A stretch of 64,000 bases of DNA from Oscillospiraceae bacterium (GTDB taxonomy: Bacteria > Bacillota > Clostridia > Oscillospirales > Oscillospiraceae): positions 1 to 64,000 of the forward strand of contig SVMG01000003.1 in NCBI GenBank assembly GCA_015067545.1, in the 5' to 3' direction. This document shows, one piece after another, positions 1 through 8,278 of this stretch (within the stretch, counting starts at the first letter, position 1; each line of letters starts with the position of its first letter). A program made the position numbers and the translations under genes. The notes under the pieces were generated by a model. The model was not told the origin of the DNA, searched no databases, and worked only from the letters and a program-made list of their open reading frames with translations.

Positions 1-2
1 AA

Positions 3-158
3 GTGGCAGGATATTATACATGCAAAGAATGCGGACACCGATATGCACCGACATATAGAGCCGTTGCTATGGCTCCGCACATGGGCAGAACAAGATATAT
101 GCGTTGCCCTCAATGCGAAAAAAAGTCTTGGCAGAAAAAAGTGTTAAGCAAGGATTAA
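3..158 (+). CDS. C-terminal end of a zinc-ribbon protein (5' truncated by window)
   Basis: Frame 3 is open from the window edge to a TAA at 156-158 and gives about 51 residues. Two Cys-X2-Cys pairs (CKEC near residue 7 and CPQC near residue 34), separated by a basic, Tyr/Arg-rich stretch, look like a four-cysteine zinc ribbon, followed by a Lys-rich tail. The start and the rest of the protein lie outside the window, so no function can be given. It converges on lysS, and a hairpin at 201-245 separates the two. Confidence 0.55.
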   Translation: MAGYYTCKECGHRYAPTYRAVAMAPHMGRTRYMRCPQCEKKSWQKKVLSKD

Positions 159-200
159 ACCAATTCCAATTTGTCGGTCTGTTTGATAAGAATATGCAAA

Positions 201-246
201 AAACACCCTATGACTTTTTACGGTCATAGGGTGTCTTCATTTTTTC
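201..246. terminator. Bidirectional rho-independent terminator
   Basis: A perfect 12-bp stem (203-214 with 223-234) has a short T-rich loop. It is followed by a T-rich run on the plus strand, and on the minus strand by a T run from the A tract at 198-203. It can end both the plus-strand zinc-ribbon gene and the minus-strand lysS transcript. Confidence 0.85.
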
Positions 247-324
247 ATTTGTCGTAAATGTGTCGTAAATCGGTTTTTGTAGGTTTGTAAAAACCCTGTA
301 ATACCGCTATTTTACGGCATTTTC

Positions 325-1818
325 TTAATCAAGGGGCTTCATCGTGGGGAACAAAATAACTTCCCGGATGGAATCTGCGCCGGTGAGCAGCATCACACAA
401 CGGTCGATGCCGATGCCCATGCCGCCCGTAGGAGGCATACCGTACTCCATAGCATTCAGGAAATCCTCATCCAGCATCTCGGTCTCGTCGTCGCCACGTT
501 CCCGCTGCTCAACCTGCTTCATGAAGCGGCCGCGCTGATCGATGGGATCATTCAGCTCGGAGTAGGCGTTGCCCATCTCGCTGTGGCAGATGAATGCCTC
601 AAAACGCTCGGTCAAGCGGGGATCTTCGGGACTGCGCTTGGTCAGAGGGCTGACCTCCACAGGATACATGGTAATAAAGGTGGGCTGGATCAGATGCTCT
701 TCCACTCTCTGATCGAAGCAGGCATACAGAGCATTGCCCCAGGTCTTTTCTGCGGCATCCGCCAGTTCTACGCCCTTAGCCTTGGCAGCGGCAACAGCCT
801 CGGCGTCGTCGGTGATCGCACCGAAATCGATGCCCACATACTCCTTAACGGCCTCCACCATGGTCATACGGCGCCAACCGGGGGCCAGATTCACCTTTTC
901 GCCCATCCATTCCACTTCGTAAGTGCCCAGGATCTCCTTGGCAGCGCCGGAGATGATGCCCTCGCAGATGTCCATCATGTCATGGAAATCCGCATATGCC
1001 TGGTACAGCTCCACGGAAGTGAACTCGGGGTTGTGCTTGGGGTCCATGCCCTCGTTACGGAAAATACGACCGATCTCATAGACCCGATCCATGCCGCCGA
1101 TGATCAGCCGCTTCAAGGGCAGCTCGGTGGCAATGCGCATGTACATATCAATGTCCAGCGTATTGTGATGGGTAATGAAAGGACGGGCAGATGCGCCGCC
1201 GGCGATGGTGTTCAGCACCGGAGTCTCCACTTCGATATAGTTGCGCTCATCCAGGTAGTTGCGCATGAATTTGATGAACTTGGAACGGATCACGAAGTTC
1301 TGCTTCACCTCGGGATTGACCATCAGATCCACATACCGCTGACGGAAACGGATCTCCTTGTCGGTCAGGCCGTGGAACTTCTCGGGCAGGGGCAGCAGAG
1401 ACTTGGACAGCAATGTGACCGTCTTTGCCCGGACAGAAATTTCCTCAGTCTTGGTCTTGAAGACCTCGCCCACAACGCCCACGATATCGCCGATATCATA
1501 CTTGCGGAAGTATGCGAACTCCTCCTCACCCAGTTCATCGATCTTCACGAATAACTGGATGCGGCCGGTAGCGTCCTGCAGGTCGCAGAAAGAAACCTTG
1601 CCCATGCCGCGCTTGCTCATGAGACGGCCGGCCAGGCGGACGGTCTTGCCCTCGTAGCCCTCGTAATCGGCCTTGATGGCGGCAGAATCCGCGTCAAAAT
1701 CAAACTTGGTCTGGACAAAGGGGTCCCGACCTTCGGCCTGCAGCGCCGCCAGCTTGTCCCGACGGATCTGGGCCTGCTCGGATACAGGCAATTCTGCCTG
1801 CGGTTCAAACTTTGCCAT
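325..1818 (-). CDS. lysS: Lysyl-tRNA synthetase, class II
   Basis: This cytoplasmic enzyme charges tRNA-Lys with lysine using ATP. The 497-residue length is normal for bacterial class II LysRS. An N-terminal OB-fold anticodon-binding region (about residues 55-155, with GRLMSKRGMGK) precedes the class II catalytic core. Motif 2 (GRIFRNEGMDPKHNPEFT, about residue 250) and motif 3 near the C-terminus (GGMGIGIDRCVMLLTG) are intact. The ATG lies 3 bases after the greA stop codon, so the two are probably co-transcribed as greA-lysS, a common arrangement in Firmicutes. No T-box leader is visible. The gene ends before the bidirectional terminator at 201-246. Confidence 0.97.
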   Translation of the reverse strand: MAKFEPQAELPVSEQAQIRRDKLAALQAEGRDPFVQTKFDFDADSAAIKADYEGYEGKTVRLAGRLMSKRGMGKVSFCDLQDATGRIQLFVKIDELGEEEFAYFRKYDIGDIVGVVGEVFKTKTEEISVRAKTVTLLSKSLLPLPEKFHGLTDKEIRFRQRYVDLMVNPEVKQNFVIRSKFIKFMRNYLDERNYIEVETPVLNTIAGGASARPFITHHNTLDIDMYMRIATELPLKRLIIGGMDRVYEIGRIFRNEGMDPKHNPEFTSVELYQAYADFHDMMDICEGIISGAAKEILGTYEVEWMGEKVNLAPGWRRMTMVEAVKEYVGIDFGAITDDAEAVAAAKAKGVELADAAEKTWGNALYACFDQRVEEHLIQPTFITMYPVEVSPLTKRSPEDPRLTERFEAFICHSEMGNAYSELNDPIDQRGRFMKQVEQRERGDDETEMLDEDFLNAMEYGMPPTGGMGIGIDRCVMLLTGADSIREVILFPTMKPLD

Positions 1819-1821
1819 AAA

Positions 1822-2301
1822 TTAACCCTCGCGAGAAACCTTGATGACCTTCATTTCATAAGAGCCGGCAGGCGCATTGACCATGAACACATCGCCCTCG
1901 GACTTGCCCACAGCGGCGCGGCCGAAGGGAGAATCGTCGGACAGCTTGTACTCCATGGGATTGGCTTCCTGAGAGCCGGTGATGGTGTAGGTGGTCTGCA
2001 CACCGGTCTTCACATCCTCAACAACAACGGTGCAGCCCAGGCCCACGCGGCCGGTTGCCTCGTTCTCGTCCTCGATGATCACAGCATGGGACAGGATATC
2101 CTCCAATTCGGCAATACGGCCATAGAGCTTTGCCTGCTCGTTCTTGGCGGCATCGTATTCGGAGTTTTCGGACAAGTCACCATAGGAGCGAGCCTCTGCG
2201 ATCATTGCAGCGATCTCCCGTTCCCTGGTGGTTTTCAGATAGTTCAGTTCCTTTTCCAAGTCCTGCAGACGCAGACTGGTAATTTTATATTCCTTTGCCA
2301 T
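1822..2301 (-). CDS. greA: Transcription elongation factor GreA
   Basis: GreA enters the RNA polymerase secondary channel and stimulates cleavage of backtracked RNA. The 159-residue protein has the family layout: an N-terminal antiparallel coiled coil (about residues 8-75) whose tip carries the acidic DLSENSEYDAAK motif needed for cleavage, then an FKBP-like C-terminal domain with the SPFGRAAVGK signature near residue 125. It is first in the greA-lysS pair and has a near-consensus sigma-A promoter at 2346-2374. Confidence 0.97.
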   Translation of the reverse strand: MAKEYKITSLRLQDLEKELNYLKTTREREIAAMIAEARSYGDLSENSEYDAAKNEQAKLYGRIAELEDILSHAVIIEDENEATGRVGLGCTVVVEDVKTGVQTTYTITGSQEANPMEYKLSDDSPFGRAAVGKSEGDVFMVNAPAGSYEMKVIKVSREG

Positions 2302-2345
2302 AGTTACAGATCCTTTCCAGCAATAAAATACCCATAGGTTCTTAT

Positions 2346-2374
2346 ATTATAAAAGATTCCGCCCCCACAGTCAA
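2346..2374 (-). promoter_or_regulatory. Sigma-A promoter of greA-lysS
   Basis: Read on the minus strand: -35 TTGACT (2369-2374), a 17-bp spacer, -10 TATAAT (2346-2351), about 45 bp upstream of the greA ATG. Confidence 0.8.
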
Positions 2375-2406
2375 GATTTTTTTCCTTCTTTGACCGGGAA
2401 TTCCAT

Positions 2407-2442
2407 AAAAAACAGGGGCGTGCCAATCGGCACGCTCCTTTC
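2407..2442 (-). terminator. Terminator of the 2505-3236 lipoprotein gene
   Basis: A GC-rich stem around GCGTGCC/GGCACGC with a four-base loop is followed, on the minus strand, by a T run (A tract at 2407-2412). Confidence 0.8.
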
Positions 2443-2504
2443 CTTTGTTCAGTTTGGCTCATATGCAGCCTTGCTCAATAACATGGCTTGAATAAGTTGC
2501 AGGC

Positions 2505-3236
2505 TTATAGAGAATTATCAACCTCAATCTCGCCGGTATCTCTGTAATAAAAATACTGTCTATCGGGAGGATCACTTTCCGAAGGCTTTCCCTGGAACCA
2601 TATCCAATTATTCCAGGTTTCCCCGTCGCCAGTTCCTTCCATATAGGCGTTGTTAATATAGTACTGTTCCATTAGAACCGTACACTCACCAGTACTCATA
2701 TCCAGCATCACAAATTTTTTCTCATCTGCCACAAATTGCAGAAATTCTGTTGAGTTGGACATAACAATCATATAACTGACCTTGCCATAACTAGACTCAT
2801 AAACCAGTTGGTGATTTACGAAATCACCGATAGGGGTTCGGTAGATTTTTGTTGGCTCCGACTCTTTTACAAAGTAAACATGTGTGTCCGTGGCCGTATA
2901 ATCAATAACCGGTTCATCGCATATCAAAGTGTACTCTTTGGTAGACCTTACGACCCAGTACAGATGGTCTACAAGAGCTTCAGCGGGTCTCCAATCAGGA
3001 CTAAGAACAACGAACTGTGGGCCGTAGTAAATAAATGCACGACCGTCATGTACATCCACTGCCGGTGCACTGGTAGCAGGGGTGCTTGTGCTGGGCACCG
3101 CACTGCTTGACGGGGGTGTGACAGTGCCGGAAGAAGACGGGGTGCTGGCAAGGGCCTTCTCGTCGTCTGTGGGCGCCGTCTGGCAGCCTGTAAGCAAGAG
3201 CAGCAGCACCAATGCGATCAAAACGCTTTTCTTCAT
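2505..3236 (-). CDS. Putative secreted lipoprotein of unknown function
   Basis: The 243-residue product begins with a lipoprotein signal: a basic start, a Leu-rich core, then the lipobox LLTGC with the acylated Cys at about residue 18. A Ser/Thr/Pro/Ala-rich linker (to about residue 60) follows. The rest is a mostly beta, aromatic-rich domain with repeated pieces such as HVYFVKE, YRTPIG, KFVMLD and QYFYYRD, reminiscent of propeller-like DUF5050-type lipoproteins (tentative). It should be anchored to the outer face of the membrane. It stands alone between its own promoter (3290-3317) and terminator. No catalytic motif is seen. Confidence 0.75.
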   Translation of the reverse strand: MKKSVLIALVLLLLLTGCQTAPTDDEKALASTPSSSGTVTPPSSSAVPSTSTPATSAPAVDVHDGRAFIYYGPQFVVLSPDWRPAEALVDHLYWVVRSTKEYTLICDEPVIDYTATDTHVYFVKESEPTKIYRTPIGDFVNHQLVYESSYGKVSYMIVMSNSTEFLQFVADEKKFVMLDMSTGECTVLMEQYYINNAYMEGTGDGETWNNWIWFQGKPSESDPPDRQYFYYRDTGEIEVDNSL

Positions 3237-3289
3237 AACACATACCTCCTTGTCAGTTGATATGGAAAGAGGAGCATTTCCAATATTAT

Positions 3290-3317
3290 TTTATAACAGG
3301 AAATGTTTCCCAGTCAA
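3290..3317 (-). promoter_or_regulatory. Sigma-A promoter of lipoprotein gene
   Basis: Minus strand: -35 TTGACT (3312-3317), 16-bp spacer, -10 TATAAA (3290-3295), about 55 bp before the ATG. Confidence 0.65.
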
Positions 3318-3417
3318 TATATATAACGAGTCACACACCAAATTTTAGACTTCGCACAAAAAAATATTTAAATTTTGTCTGAATTGCACGATGCTTTGCT
3401 CCCGGCAAAAAATGCAT

Positions 3418-3449
3418 ATAAAAAACAGGAAGGAAAACCCTTCCTGTTA
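3418..3449 (-). terminator. Terminator of the cpsC-to-peptidase operon
   Basis: A 10-bp stem (AACAGGAAGG with CCTTCCTGTT, 3424-3433 and 3439-3448) overlaps the stop codon of the peptidase gene and is followed on the minus strand by a T run. It marks the end of the long operon that starts near 9115. Confidence 0.8.
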
Positions 3450-3914
3450 TTTGCCAAGTATTTTCTTGATCCGGCGGGCTACGCCGTAAAAACATCTTTG
3501 GACAAATCCGCGTACCGGCCGTGACCAATGCCATATCCGGCAATACAGTTGGTAACCGGCACTGTCCACGCGGCAATACCTGCCCTTTCGATAGAAGCCG
3601 GTGGTCAACGCGATCATCTGATCCTCCCGGACGCCTGTTTCCAGCGCAAACTGATTGTCTCCCACGCAGGTGTAGCACTCCCCCACCTCTACGATCCGAT
3701 GCAGAACAAACTGGCCATTGTCCCGGCGGTATAGGGGCAGATCGTATTTTTTCAGCTTTGGGGGCAAGGGAGACAGGATCACCTGATCCCGGCCGCCATA
3801 GATCGTTGGGCGCATGCTCGTACCCTGAGGCGTGAACTGCACCGATTCACCGGCAGCCAGCCGTTCCTGCATCAACGGCAGCAGCTGAGCCAGCCGAACA
3901 GACGTCTCAGGCAA
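3447..3914 (-). CDS. S24/S26-family signal-peptidase-like protein
   Basis: The 155-residue protein has the core of an S26 peptidase. GTSMRPTI (residues 31-38) supplies the nucleophile Ser33. The segment FVLHRIVEV (69-77) puts a histidine, His72, where ordinary type I signal peptidases have lysine, as in the SipW/Sec11 type. A GDNQ motif follows. There is no clear N-terminal membrane anchor; a basic aromatic C-terminal stretch might bind membrane. The start overlaps the upstream PqqD-like gene by 8 bases. Position in a PqqD-HPrK-like-ABC operon suggests it trims an exported or modified peptide (inference). The natural substrate is not visible. Confidence 0.7.
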   Translation of the reverse strand: MPETSVRLAQLLPLMQERLAAGESVQFTPQGTSMRPTIYGGRDQVILSPLPPKLKKYDLPLYRRDNGQFVLHRIVEVGECYTCVGDNQFALETGVREDQMIALTTGFYRKGRYCRVDSAGYQLYCRIWHWSRPVRGFVQRCFYGVARRIKKILGK

Positions 3915-4167
3915 GAAAATCCAACTCCTTCAGCCGGGCCACAAAAGCGGCAACGCTTTTGGCGGCAACCTCTTCCGTTACATCGTACTCAGCCAACAGT
4001 GCGCTGACCAGCTCTGTTTCCTCCGCGCCTACGCTCAGGCGTTCCCACAGGAATCTGCCGGTATCATTCAGAGTGATCATCATATCGAAATCCGTCACGC
4101 CGCCAGCGGGCAGCACCACGGTCTCGCCCGCAACAGTGCGAAGAATAAATCCATCTTTCAGTTTCAT
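3907..4167 (-). CDS. PqqD-like small protein
   Basis: This 86-residue protein resembles PqqD, a winged-helix chaperone that presents precursor peptides to modifying enzymes. It has an early basic segment, a G-x-x-V beta pair, the LNDTGRFLWERL segment typical of PqqD proteins (about residues 33-44), and a helical C-terminus ending in LKELDFL. I chose the ATG at 4167 because GAGGAGC lies just upstream; a longer frame to 4266 would run back over the preceding gene. It sits between the HPrK-like gene (11-bp gap) and the peptidase gene (8-bp overlap), so all three are likely translationally linked. No precursor peptide gene is evident nearby. Confidence 0.75.
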   Translation of the reverse strand: MKLKDGFILRTVAGETVVLPAGGVTDFDMMITLNDTGRFLWERLSVGAEETELVSALLAEYDVTEEVAAKSVAAFVARLKELDFLA

Positions 4168-4178
4168 TTTGCTCCTCC

Positions 4179-4895
4179 TCATCCGAAGCGCTTTTTTGCT
4201 TCGTCGCTCATGGCCTTTTGGGATACGCGGGCCGCATCCTGGGTGGGGGTGCACTTCAGCTTCCACACCGGGACCGTACTTAACAAACTATCCACCAGCT
4301 CCAGCATCCAGCCGCGGCATTCCATACCTGCCGGACGGGCCGTCTGCTCCAAAATAGCCAGTGCTGCCTGGGTCCCGCCAAAGGGAACGATTTCATTGGT
4401 CTGCCCTCTTGTCAGCACGCAAATGCCTCCAAGGGGTACCCGTATATTGGTATTTTGTGCAGTTTTTCCGCTCCAGGGCGTGCCGTACGCATACCAGCGT
4501 CCGTTTTCCAGCCGCAAGGCAGGCTTATCATCGTTAAGCATTACCACACGATCGTAGCCAAAGGCCTCCCGCCACATGGTGGTGTGGGTGGATTTGCCCG
4601 TTCCGCAGGGGGCAGAAAAGAGATATGCATAGCCATCCATGACCACTGCTGAGGCATGAAGCATCATGCCCTGAAACTGCAGAAGCTGGCGGTAAAAGCT
4701 GGCACCGGTAGAAAGATACTCGCAATCCTCCAGACTCAAATGGGGATGCTTCGCGTGCAATGTCTCCGGTGAGGAGGTGATCACCACATCCACCGTTTCC
4801 GCCGTATCTGTCAAATACGGCTGCGCCTGCTCTGCCGTCCTGCCGTATGTGTCCATGCGGACACGCAGACCTGCAATCAAATAATCTCTTTCCAT
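4179..4895 (-). CDS. HPr kinase/phosphorylase-like P-loop protein
   Basis: The 238-residue protein has an HPrK-type fold signature: HASAV just before a P-loop (SAPCGTGKST, residues 94-103), then NDDKPAL (121-127) in the place of the catalytic Asp region, and GTPWSGK further on. It is shorter than true HprK and lacks the N-terminal HPrK domain, and no HPr gene is near. Homologues are known beside PqqD-like proteins in peptide-modification clusters such as paeninodin-type lasso peptides, where the kinase phosphorylates the precursor. Here it sits between an ABC exporter and a PqqD-like gene. Kinase activity and substrate are inferred. Confidence 0.7.
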   Translation of the reverse strand: MERDYLIAGLRVRMDTYGRTAEQAQPYLTDTAETVDVVITSSPETLHAKHPHLSLEDCEYLSTGASFYRQLLQFQGMMLHASAVVMDGYAYLFSAPCGTGKSTHTTMWREAFGYDRVVMLNDDKPALRLENGRWYAYGTPWSGKTAQNTNIRVPLGGICVLTRGQTNEIVPFGGTQAALAILEQTARPAGMECRGWMLELVDSLLSTVPVWKLKCTPTQDAARVSQKAMSDEAKKRFG

Positions 4896-4906
4896 GACAT
4901 TTTCCT

Positions 4907-6661
4907 TTATTCCACACTGACCATTTTGGTCAAATAACTGTCTTGCTTCTGCAGCAGCTCCTGCAAGGAGCCCTGCTCTTCGATCCTGCCATTTAACAGG
5001 ACAATGGCCCGATCCGCACCGCGGATGGTTGCCATGCGATGGGCAATGATCAACACCGTGGTATCCTCTCGCAAAGAGCGGATGGTCTGACGAATGAAGT
5101 TTTCACTCTCATAGTCCAGTGCGCTGGTAGCCTCATCCAGAATGATCAGGCTGGGATCTCCCATCAGTACACGGGCAAGGACGATCCGCTGGCGCTCACC
5201 GCCGGAAAGACGCACGCCATTGTCGCCAAGAACTGTGTCCAGACCATTGGGCAGTTTTTCAATAAACGGCCACGCAAGGGAGCGCTTCAGTGCGCTGATC
5301 ATTTCCTCTTCTCCGGCCTCGGGGTGAAAACGCAGCAGATTTTCCCGAATGGTGGCATTGAGGATCAGCGGTTCCTGGGGAATATACCCGATCCTTTTGC
5401 GCCATGCGCCCAGATTTTGCGAATCCAGAGCCACATCATCCACCAGGATCCGTCCCTCAGTGGGCTGCAACAAGCCCAAAAGCAGATCCGCTGTTGTGCT
5501 TTTGCCCGCACCGCTTGGGCCAACCAGTGCCGTCACCGAGCCACGGGGAAGGGTAAAGCACAGGTCTTTTAACACCTCTTCGCTGCCGCTTTTGTAGGTG
5601 AAACCAACCTTATCAAAGGTGATTTGCTGTGTGAAGTTCACCGAACCATCCCGGCTCTGTGGCTCGCGCTGCCCCTTGGTCAGATTGCAAATCGATGCCT
5701 GGACAGTTTCATATGCAGGCACATAGGCCTGAATATTTTGCAGCTGTCCCTGCCAAGAGGAAAACACCGGCCAAAGTCGGGAAAAGATATAGACCAGCAC
5801 CATCAGCTGGGCCGTTCCCGTATCCAGGATCAGCACGCTGAACACAAATGCGATTCCGATGAGAACTGCCGCAGCCACAGAATAGCACAGCTGTGGGATC
5901 ACACGCAGCTGCGTGGTACGCAAGCTGATATCGTAGTATTTCTGACTGATTTGTGCGAACAGCTTTCTGTGGTGATCCTCCGCCCCATAGGCACGGATCT
6001 CCTTGATGCTGCTCAGCTGATTCTGCGTTTCCCGATGAAGCTCACGATTGACCTCAACCGCTTTTTGTCCATACTCCTTGGACTTTTTCAAAAACGGGCG
6101 GAACAAAAACAGAAAGCTCGCGCCCACTACCAGGGCCATGATCGTCACCGGCAAACTCATCCACAAAGCGATCACCAGCTGCAGCAAGGCAGAAAAAGCC
6201 GAAGCAATCAGTCCTATGGTCCACTGCAGACAGAATCTTGCCTGTCTGCACTGCAGGGAGATCAACTGGATCAGCTCTGCACCGGAGCGTTCAGACAGAG
6301 TTTCCCAGCTGGCAGAGCCAATTGCCTGGTAAACATCCTTGCGCATTCCCATCTCATAGCGTTCCAGATAGGCATTCTGGCGCACAGTGGCAAAGCTGTT
6401 CAACAGCGCCCGAAGCAACATCAAAACAATAAACACTGCAATAATGGCTACCGCCCGTTCCAGATAGTTCATCCCGGCAAAAGGCTGCAGCAGTATGCCA
6501 AGCGCACCGCTGTCACCGATCGATACTTCCAGCAGATCCAGCATGGGGATCAGCAGAACGATACTGATACTGCTCGTCAAAGCAACACCGATATTCAGAA
6601 GCAGAATGAGAAGGAAGTTCCTCCTGTCCATCTGCCAAACAGTTTTCAGAATCTGTTTCAT
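4907..6661 (-). CDS. ABC exporter, fused membrane and ATPase domains
   Basis: The 584-residue half-transporter has an N-terminal six-helix membrane domain (about residues 15-310) and a C-terminal nucleotide-binding domain. In the latter are Walker A GPSGAGKST (about 385), Q-loop IGYIPQEP, signature LSGGERQR, Walker B IILDEATSALD and the H-loop IAHR. All key residues are present, so it should work as a homodimer. It lies in the cpsC-to-peptidase operon, 11 bases before the HPrK-like gene and 39 after cpsB. There is no N-terminal C39 peptidase domain, which fits a separate S26-like protease acting with it. The exported molecule is unknown. Confidence 0.88.
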   Translation of the reverse strand: MKQILKTVWQMDRRNFLLILLLNIGVALTSSISIVLLIPMLDLLEVSIGDSGALGILLQPFAGMNYLERAVAIIAVFIVLMLLRALLNSFATVRQNAYLERYEMGMRKDVYQAIGSASWETLSERSGAELIQLISLQCRQARFCLQWTIGLIASAFSALLQLVIALWMSLPVTIMALVVGASFLFLFRPFLKKSKEYGQKAVEVNRELHRETQNQLSSIKEIRAYGAEDHHRKLFAQISQKYYDISLRTTQLRVIPQLCYSVAAAVLIGIAFVFSVLILDTGTAQLMVLVYIFSRLWPVFSSWQGQLQNIQAYVPAYETVQASICNLTKGQREPQSRDGSVNFTQQITFDKVGFTYKSGSEEVLKDLCFTLPRGSVTALVGPSGAGKSTTADLLLGLLQPTEGRILVDDVALDSQNLGAWRKRIGYIPQEPLILNATIRENLLRFHPEAGEEEMISALKRSLAWPFIEKLPNGLDTVLGDNGVRLSGGERQRIVLARVLMGDPSLIILDEATSALDYESENFIRQTIRSLREDTTVLIIAHRMATIRGADRAIVLLNGRIEEQGSLQELLQKQDSYLTKMVSVE

Positions 6662-6700
6662 GTTGCGTCCTTTTTCCCCTTATACTGTTTCAGCACCGCA

Positions 6701-7393
6701 TCAATCCATCAGGATCTCATCTGTCATCGCTGCGACCTTACCGGCTGCAGCTCTGCCCAGCTTCTTTTCGATCAGCTTCATGGCATCCATTAAATTGGGC
6801 CGTCGGTCCGACAAATTATGACAGTCAGAGATCAATATTCCATCAAATTTTTCCAACAGTCCAAGTGCTTGCTTTCTCAAATAAAAGTGTGAAAGGGATT
6901 CCGCGCTGACCTGCACCGGATATCCCATTTCAAGTATTCTCTCGATATCCCGCCTCTTTTGCACATGCAGATACCGATCCAGGTGCGCGATCATAGGGAT
7001 CACGCCCCTGCGGCTTTCCAAGCTGTACAGCTCCCGGAAGATGCTGTCTGTCCAGGGCGTCATCGGCAATTCCACCAACAAAACCCTGGTGCCTTGATAG
7101 CAAAGCTCTTCCAGCTGCGCCCATTGGGACATATCAGGTGTCCATGCCACCTCTGCGCCGAGAAGCAGTTTCGGATAAGGCTGATCCCCCATTGCCTCTG
7201 ACAGCCGGATCCAGGCCTCGTCCCGCCGAAGCAGGAAGTCAGAAGCCGCTTCCCTTCTCCCATAAAAATGGGGGGTCAGCGCCACGGTGGTAACGCCCTG
7301 CTTTGCCTGTTCCTGCAGAAGTGCCAATGCCTGCTCCACAGACCGGGCTCCGTCATCCATTCCCGGCAGGATATGGGTATGCAGATCGGTCAT
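6701..7393 (-). CDS. cpsB: CpsB/YwqE-type PHP-fold protein tyrosine phosphatase
   Basis: The 230-residue protein starts with TDLHTHILPGMDDG, the metal-binding motif of the PHP family, and carries further ligands in LTPHFYGR, PMIAHLDRY and LISDCHNL. CpsB-type enzymes are Mn-dependent phosphatases that remove phosphate from the Tyr-rich tail of BY-kinases. The next gene upstream in the operon encodes such a kinase, 5 bases away. Length and motif order match the family. Confidence 0.9.
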   Translation of the reverse strand: MTDLHTHILPGMDDGARSVEQALALLQEQAKQGVTTVALTPHFYGRREAASDFLLRRDEAWIRLSEAMGDQPYPKLLLGAEVAWTPDMSQWAQLEELCYQGTRVLLVELPMTPWTDSIFRELYSLESRRGVIPMIAHLDRYLHVQKRRDIERILEMGYPVQVSAESLSHFYLRKQALGLLEKFDGILISDCHNLSDRRPNLMDAMKLIEKKLGRAAAGKVAAMTDEILMD

Positions 7394-7398
7394 AATGA

Positions 7399-8265
7399 TC
7401 AGCGCTGCTTCTCAGATACCGGCTGCTCCCGGGGGATATCATTGGGCGCATTGCGGTAGCTGTAATTACCATAGCCATAGCCACGATAGCCATAGCGGTA
7501 AAATTTGTTGTAACCGCGGTTGTTGCGGGCATATTTCCGGAAACGATACTTGCCGTAGCCACTGGCAGTTTCAGCGGTCACGCCGTTGAAAACAAAGCCC
7601 AGGATATTGGCACCGGCATACTCCAGCTGCTCCATGCCGTGGATAACAGCGCCCCGTTCAGACTGGTCGGCACGCACTACGAACAATACACCGTCACACT
7701 GAGAGGACAGCGCAACAGCATCCACCACCAGATCTACAGGAGGAGAATCCAGGATAATGTAATCATACCTTCCCCGCATCAACTCCACCAGCTTCTGCAT
7801 TCTGTTGGAAGCCAGCAATTCTGCGGGATTGGGCGGAATATCTCCAGAAAGGATCAGATCAATTCCGTGATCCTCGCTGTTGACCACTGCCATATCCAGC
7901 AGAGTGAAGTCCATGATCAGGTTGCTCAAGCCTGCAGGTGCGGTGATATTCAGCAGACGGGCCATTCTGGGACGGCGCAGGTCGCAGTCCACCAGCAATA
8001 CCTTTTTGTCCATTTGACCCAATGCGATGGACAGGTTCAACGCCGTCAGGCTTTTGCCCTCACCCTGCAATGAGGAGGTGACCATGATCACCTTGGAGCC
8101 TTCCTTGTCGGCCAGCGCGAAATTCACATTTGTCCGCAGTGCCCGGTAGGCCTCCCGCAGATAAAAACCGCTGTTTTGGGACAGGATATGCTTCCGGTCA
8201 TGCTTGACCTTGGAGATCCGCTGTGCCTGGGCGGCAGCCTGCTTTCTTTTCTGCTTTTCAGTCAT
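7399..8265 (-). CDS. cpsD: CpsD/CapB-type bacterial tyrosine kinase
   Basis: The 288-residue BY-kinase has Walker A QGEGKSLTAL, Walker A' VLLVDCDLRRPRM, Walker B YIILDSPP, and a C-terminal tail (from about residue 238) with some ten tyrosines in a Gly/Arg/Asn background, the usual autophosphorylation cluster. It needs the CpsC membrane protein, encoded just upstream, for activity. I place the start at 8265, after AAGGAGAG; an upstream in-frame extension to 8325 overlaps cpsC and lacks a ribosome site. The tail is unusually Tyr/Arg-dense, roughly alternating Y-R/G/N. Confidence 0.92.
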   Translation of the reverse strand: MTEKQKRKQAAAQAQRISKVKHDRKHILSQNSGFYLREAYRALRTNVNFALADKEGSKVIMVTSSLQGEGKSLTALNLSIALGQMDKKVLLVDCDLRRPRMARLLNITAPAGLSNLIMDFTLLDMAVVNSEDHGIDLILSGDIPPNPAELLASNRMQKLVELMRGRYDYIILDSPPVDLVVDAVALSSQCDGVLFVVRADQSERGAVIHGMEQLEYAGANILGFVFNGVTAETASGYGKYRFRKYARNNRGYNKFYRYGYRGYGYGNYSYRNAPNDIPREQPVSEKQR

Positions 8266-8278
8266 ATGTATTCTCTCC

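Noticed and set aside
583-1554. Long plus-strand open frame (323 codons) opposite lysS
   Set aside because: It is fully antisense to a clear lysS and has the His/Gln/Leu-rich composition of a complementary-strand shadow; no family resemblance.
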